Assembly: GCA_963732005.1 (NCBI GenBank)
Contig: CAVSXT010000004.1
Location: 2,108,001 to 2,172,000 of the forward strand
Source of the DNA: JASLEW01 sp963732005
Lineage (GTDB): Bacteria > Acidobacteriota > Thermoanaerobaculia > Multivoradales > UBA5704
Direction of reading: 5' to 3'
Length of the DNA stretch: 64,000 nucleotides
Position 1 is the first letter of the stretch. Each line of letters begins with the position of its first letter. Of the stretch, positions 60,526-64,000 are shown one piece after another. Made by a program: the position numbers and the translations under genes. The notes beneath the pieces were generated by a model. The model searched no databases and was not told where the DNA came from. It saw nothing but the letters and a program-made list of their open reading frames with translations.

Positions 60526-63500
60526 GCGGCCACCTCATGGGCGGGCAGGACCTGCAGGTCGTCCGCCTCCTCGGGGTGGGCGGCGAGGTGGGCGGCGAGC
60601 GCCGCCCGCGCCTGAAAATAGGTGGTGCCCGCGGCCGGAACGATGTCGGCGCGCACCGAGAGATCGTCGACGCGGCTCACCAGGTAAGCGGGAGAGCGGG
60701 CGGTGATCGCCGTGGCCGCTGCGCCGGCGCCGGTCGCGCCGTACCTTGCCAGGCCGGAGGTCTTGAGCGGCGAGACGAAGCCGGCGCCAAGGCTCGCCGT
60801 CGCCTGCAGGACGGCCGCCGGCATCGCATAGAGGCGCGTCGGGCGCGAGAAGCCGGCGCGGTCGTCGACGATCCGCTCCTCGTAGACCACGGTGCGCGGC
60901 GAGTCCGGGCCGGCGGCGACGGCCGCCGCGCCGATCGTGGCTCCGGCGTCGTACTTCTCGAAGCTCGGGGCGCTCAACTTGTCGGCGTCGCTCAGGATCA
61001 GGAACTGCCCGGCGGCGAAGCTGTCCTGCAGCGGCTGCCACGCCGCGGCCGCGCCGTTGATCTGGACGGCGCTGAGGGTGAAGGACGAGCCGTCCGCGGG
61101 CGCCGCGCCGCCGTAGCGCGCGATCGCCAGGTCGAGCGGCACGACGTGCTCGCGGACGGTGAGCAGGCCGAGCGGATGCACCAGCAGCGTCATGTCTCCC
61201 GGCCGCGGCGAGGCCAGGCTGACGGCCCGCGCCGCGCCGTCGGGCAGGGCCGCCTGCCAGTTGCGCGGATCGGCGAGCGCCGGCAGCAGGTCGGGCAGCA
61301 CCGGCTCTTGCGGCAGGACGGCCGGCGTGGCGTCGCCCCAGGTCAGGTCGAGCCCGACGCTGACCGAGAAGAACAGGATGTCGATCGACGCCTCGCCGTG
61401 CAGGTGCCAGGGCCGCGGGCCCGAGAGCACGCCGTCGACGCGCAGGCCGCACAGCGTCTGCCCCTCGAAGGCCACGTCGAAGCCGGCCGAGAAGTCGACC
61501 TCGAAAGCGAAGGGCGAGCGCACGAGCAGCACGTCGAAGCCGAGATAGCCGTGCAGCGAGAAATCCGCGGCGGCGGCGTGCGCCTCGACGCTGGCGCCGA
61601 ACTGCAGCGTGTTCGAGGTGATGGCGAAGTAGCTGTTGGTGCTGATGCGCGGGTTGTCGCCGTCGCCGATGCTGACGCTCAGCCGGCGCAGATCGGGGAC
61701 GTCGAGACCGGTGGCGTCGAAGTGCGGATTGAAGCCACCGAGCGCGAAGACGAAGTTCGGGTCGTCGCCCCAGGCGAGCCGCAGCGCGAGGTCGCCGGCC
61801 AGCGCGTAGATCAGCACCCGCGAATCGAACAGCGTGCCGTCGATCGCCAGCTGCTTGGCGCCGAAGTCGAGGGTGCCGAGGACGTCGACGTGCAGCTCGA
61901 TGAGCGCGTCGGCGGCCGTCGGCAGGCCGGCGCCGATCAAGCCCAGCAGGGCGAGCCGCACCGGATCCGGCACCTCGAGGAGGACCGCCACCTCGAAGGT
62001 GATGAGCGTCGGCGTCCCCCAGCCGATCTCGAGCACCGGACCGAAGAGATACCGCCCGAGGGCCGGCGGGAAGACGGTCTCGATCGCGCTGACGATCTGC
62101 GGCGCGTTGGCGATCGGGTCCGGCGGAAAGAGGATCGCGTCGAGGGTATGGGCGCGGAACCCGGCGTGGAGCGCGGCGGTGTCGAACGTGCGGTTGATGG
62201 CGCCGAGCCCACCGGCGCCGTTGAGGGTGAAGCCGAAGCCCAGCTGGACCGGCGGCAGATCGAAGGTGATGACGAGCAGGAAGGACCAGCCGGACGAACC
62301 GTCGGGCAGCGACGTGTCCAGCACGCCGATGACCTTGACCTGGATCACCTCGGCGAGCATCAGCTCGAGGACGCCCGCATAGCGGCCTCGCGAAGGATCG
62401 AACAGCACGTAGCCGCCCCCCGCCGCCACGCCGGCGTCGATGGCGATGCCCAGTCCGTTTGGCGGCTTGAAACCGAGCGCGAGATCGGCGGCGCCGAGAT
62501 TGCCGCCGTGGTCGGGGAAGCTGAGCAGCCCGGCGATGCCGACGCGATCGACCGCCACCTGGAGCGGGCCGAGGGTCAGTCCCAGCGCGGCGGAGACCTC
62601 GAGCGGGATGCCGCCGTCGCCGGCGCCGGCGACCAGGTGGAGGACCGGCAGCGTCACCGGCCCGAGGCTCAGGTGCAGCGGCAGATCGATCTGCAGCTGG
62701 GCGCCCCCCGTGACGTGGACGCCGGTGTCGGGCGCCCAGGTCGCCGCGAGGTCGAAGCCGGCCTCGACATGCACCCCCGACAGCACGCTGGCCAGGAAGC
62801 CGTCGGCGTTGGTGGTGTCGATCACCACCCTGCCGCCGGCGATCGCCGCCTGCAACTGGGGCTCGGCGATCGCCCGGCCCGAGGTGGAATCCCAATGGAA
62901 CGTGACTCCCGCGCCGAGCGAGACGGTGGCGGCCTGCAGGCGGCTGCCGCCGGTCTCGCCCAGCAGGACGAGCGGGTGGGCGGCATCCGCACCCTCGGCG
63001 GCGAGGTCCAGCCGCAGCAGCCCGTCGAGCGTGCCCGCGGGCGGCAGCAGGGTGAGGCTCGCCGGCGGCGTCAGCGTGGCGGCGATGCTCGCGGTGAGCG
63101 CGCCCTGCGCCTGGACGCGCAGGGACCAGGTCTCGCCGAGCGGCAGCGTGAGGTCGAGCGCGTCGCTGCTCGGGACCTGGAAGGTCGCGATCAGGCCCGG
63201 CGGGCTGGTCAGCGGGTTCGCCTGCACGTCGACGAGCGGCGTGGTCAGGATCAGGTTCGGGGCTGCGCCGGAGAGGGCCGGCGACAAGCCGAGCAGGTCG
63301 AGCGCCGCGCCGAGGACCGGCAGCAGCTGCGTGCCGTCGAAGGCCGGGCTGCCCCAGCCGTAGAGGATGCGCAGCAGATCCGCCGGCGAGGTCAGGAGCT
63401 TGCCGAGATTGGCGATCTGCAGGCGCTGCGAGACGAACGGCGGGTGCGTGGGATCGCCCGCGACGCCGGGCTGCGGCAGGATCTGAAGCAGCCCGAGAGC

Positions 63501-63980
63501 GCTGGCGACGCCGGCGGCGCCCGCGGCGCCGGCCGAGAGACCGAGCAGGTAGGAGATCAGCAGGTCGTCGAGGAGCCTCTTGCCCAGGTCGCCGGCGAAG
63601 GCGGCGAGCTCGCCGGCGGCGACGCCGAGCAGACCGGCCGGGACGCTGCCGAGCTCGGCGCCGATCCGGTCGAGCGCCGCGGCCACCGCGCCGATCTGCT
63701 CGACGAGCTGGACGCCGGCGGCCAGGATGCCCGCGTCGTCGTCGTTCGCGATGGCGGTGGCGAGCTGCGCCAGCAGCGGCGGCAGCCCGCCGGCCGCTGC
63801 CGCGCCCGCGCTCACCGCGCTCATGAACGCGGGCTGCGCGAGCAGCGCCGGCGGCAGCTGCAGCCCCAGGCGGGCAAGGGAGGGCAGGAGGTTGTCGGCG
63901 GCGAGCTGGTCCGCTAGCGGCTGCAGCGCCTGGCCGACCTGTTGCGCCAGGATCTCGAGGGTGCCCGCCTTGCCGGCCAT
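60522..63980 (-). CDS. DUF6603-like giant beta-rich protein A of the four-gene operon
   Basis: A 1152-residue protein without signal peptide. The first 200 residues are helical and Leu/Ala-rich (LEILAQQVGQALQPLADQL). From about residue 250 a very long series of amphipathic beta strands follows. Blocks such as LGFGFTLNGAGGLGAINRTFD, ILFPPDPIANAPQIV, FGPVLEIGWGTPTLITFEVA, LLEVPDPVRLALLGLI and TNSYFAITSNTLQFGA match my recollection of DUF6603 proteins. That many strands with alternating hydrophobic residues suggest a long groove or barrel. ATG 63980 follows the stop of a further upstream gene by 1 nt. Confidence 0.7.
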   Translation of the reverse strand: MAGKAGTLEILAQQVGQALQPLADQLAADNLLPSLARLGLQLPPALLAQPAFMSAVSAGAAAAGGLPPLLAQLATAIANDDDAGILAAGVQLVEQIGAVAAALDRIGAELGSVPAGLLGVAAGELAAFAGDLGKRLLDDLLISYLLGLSAGAAGAAGVASALGLLQILPQPGVAGDPTHPPFVSQRLQIANLGKLLTSPADLLRILYGWGSPAFDGTQLLPVLGAALDLLGLSPALSGAAPNLILTTPLVDVQANPLTSPPGLIATFQVPSSDALDLTLPLGETWSLRVQAQGALTASIAATLTPPASLTLLPPAGTLDGLLRLDLAAEGADAAHPLVLLGETGGSRLQAATVSLGAGVTFHWDSTSGRAIAEPQLQAAIAGGRVVIDTTNADGFLASVLSGVHVEAGFDLAATWAPDTGVHVTGGAQLQIDLPLHLSLGPVTLPVLHLVAGAGDGGIPLEVSAALGLTLGPLQVAVDRVGIAGLLSFPDHGGNLGAADLALGFKPPNGLGIAIDAGVAAGGGYVLFDPSRGRYAGVLELMLAEVIQVKVIGVLDTSLPDGSSGWSFLLVITFDLPPVQLGFGFTLNGAGGLGAINRTFDTAALHAGFRAHTLDAILFPPDPIANAPQIVSAIETVFPPALGRYLFGPVLEIGWGTPTLITFEVAVLLEVPDPVRLALLGLIGAGLPTAADALIELHVDVLGTLDFGAKQLAIDGTLFDSRVLIYALAGDLALRLAWGDDPNFVFALGGFNPHFDATGLDVPDLRRLSVSIGDGDNPRISTNSYFAITSNTLQFGASVEAHAAAADFSLHGYLGFDVLLVRSPFAFEVDFSAGFDVAFEGQTLCGLRVDGVLSGPRPWHLHGEASIDILFFSVSVGLDLTWGDATPAVLPQEPVLPDLLPALADPRNWQAALPDGAARAVSLASPRPGDMTLLVHPLGLLTVREHVVPLDLAIARYGGAAPADGSSFTLSAVQINGAAAAWQPLQDSFAAGQFLILSDADKLSAPSFEKYDAGATIGAAAVAAGPDSPRTVVYEERIVDDRAGFSRPTRLYAMPAAVLQATASLGAGFVSPLKTSGLARYGATGAGAAATAITARSPAYLVSRVDDLSVRADIVPAAGTTYFQARAALAAHLAAHPEEADDLQVLPAHEVAA

Positions 63981-63981
63981 C

Positions 63982-64000
63982 TCAGCCGGCGCCCTCGGTG
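63982..64000 (-). CDS. 3' end of a further gene of the same operon
   Basis: The minus strand reads T-E-G-A-G then TGA at 63982-63984, followed by G and the ATG of gene A. The tight TGAGATG junction suggests the operon continues beyond the window. Confidence 0.4.

Noticed and set aside
60537..63917. Plus-strand open frame of 1126 codons opposite giant protein A
   Set aside because: Gln/Arg/Glu-rich translation without motifs, a typical shadow of a GC-rich gene. The minus-strand frame has DUF6603-like blocks and operon overlaps.

Overview
The window is very GC-rich and densely coded, with many stop/start overlaps of the ATGA or GTGA type. Two lipoprotein signal peptides, porin-like beta-barrels, a DUF5777-type outer-membrane protein, a C-X4-C-H cytochrome and an ECF sigma/anti-sigma pair point to a diderm bacterium. 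Acidobacteriota (Thermoanaerobaculia-like) or Myxococcota are my best guesses; no rRNA or ribosomal protein gene is present to settle it.

Layout. 1-8 kb is an accessory zone: a partial PilZ gene, three small overlapping genes, an AT-richer DUF3800 gene, an IS1-family transposase, a ribbon-helix-helix gene with an apparently leaderless promoter, a candidate 75-nt small RNA, and a decayed multigene transposon (DDE integrase plus AAA ATPase) whose six frameshifts all go in the -1 direction. 8-20 kb holds a coupled small protein and large lipoprotein, a DCC-family oxidoreductase, a copper/heme periplasmic operon (cupredoxin, cytochrome, DUF5777 barrel), an ECF sigma factor, anti-sigma factor and subtilase-like protein, an M19 dipeptidase and a cupin. 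20-24.5 kb has queE, an XRE regulator and a repeat-rich prenyl synthase.

24.5-30.1 kb is a mevalonate-type isoprenoid operon: type 2 IPP isomerase, HMG-CoA reductase, mevalonate kinase, a mevalonate-(di)phosphate decarboxylase and isopentenyl phosphate kinase. There is no phosphomevalonate kinase, which suggests the alternative route through isopentenyl phosphate. All five genes are broken by about 26 single-step frame changes, each compatible with +1, while almost every conserved motif survives. The intact prenyl synthase in front feeds from this operon, and a squalene/phytoene-synthase-like gene at 36 kb would use its product.

30-50 kb carries two VapBC toxin-antitoxin pairs with palindromic operators, a secreted type-3 copper (tyrosinase-like) protein fused to a von Willebrand A domain, an M20 peptidase, a porin, a two-domain glycosyltransferase coupled to a sulfatase-superfamily enzyme, a DyP-type peroxidase with a small partner, and small secreted proteins. 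50.6-64 kb is one minus-strand operon of four very large, translationally coupled proteins without signal peptides. The first resembles DUF6603 and the others belong to no family I can give a function. This operon is the best candidate here for an undescribed multi-protein system.
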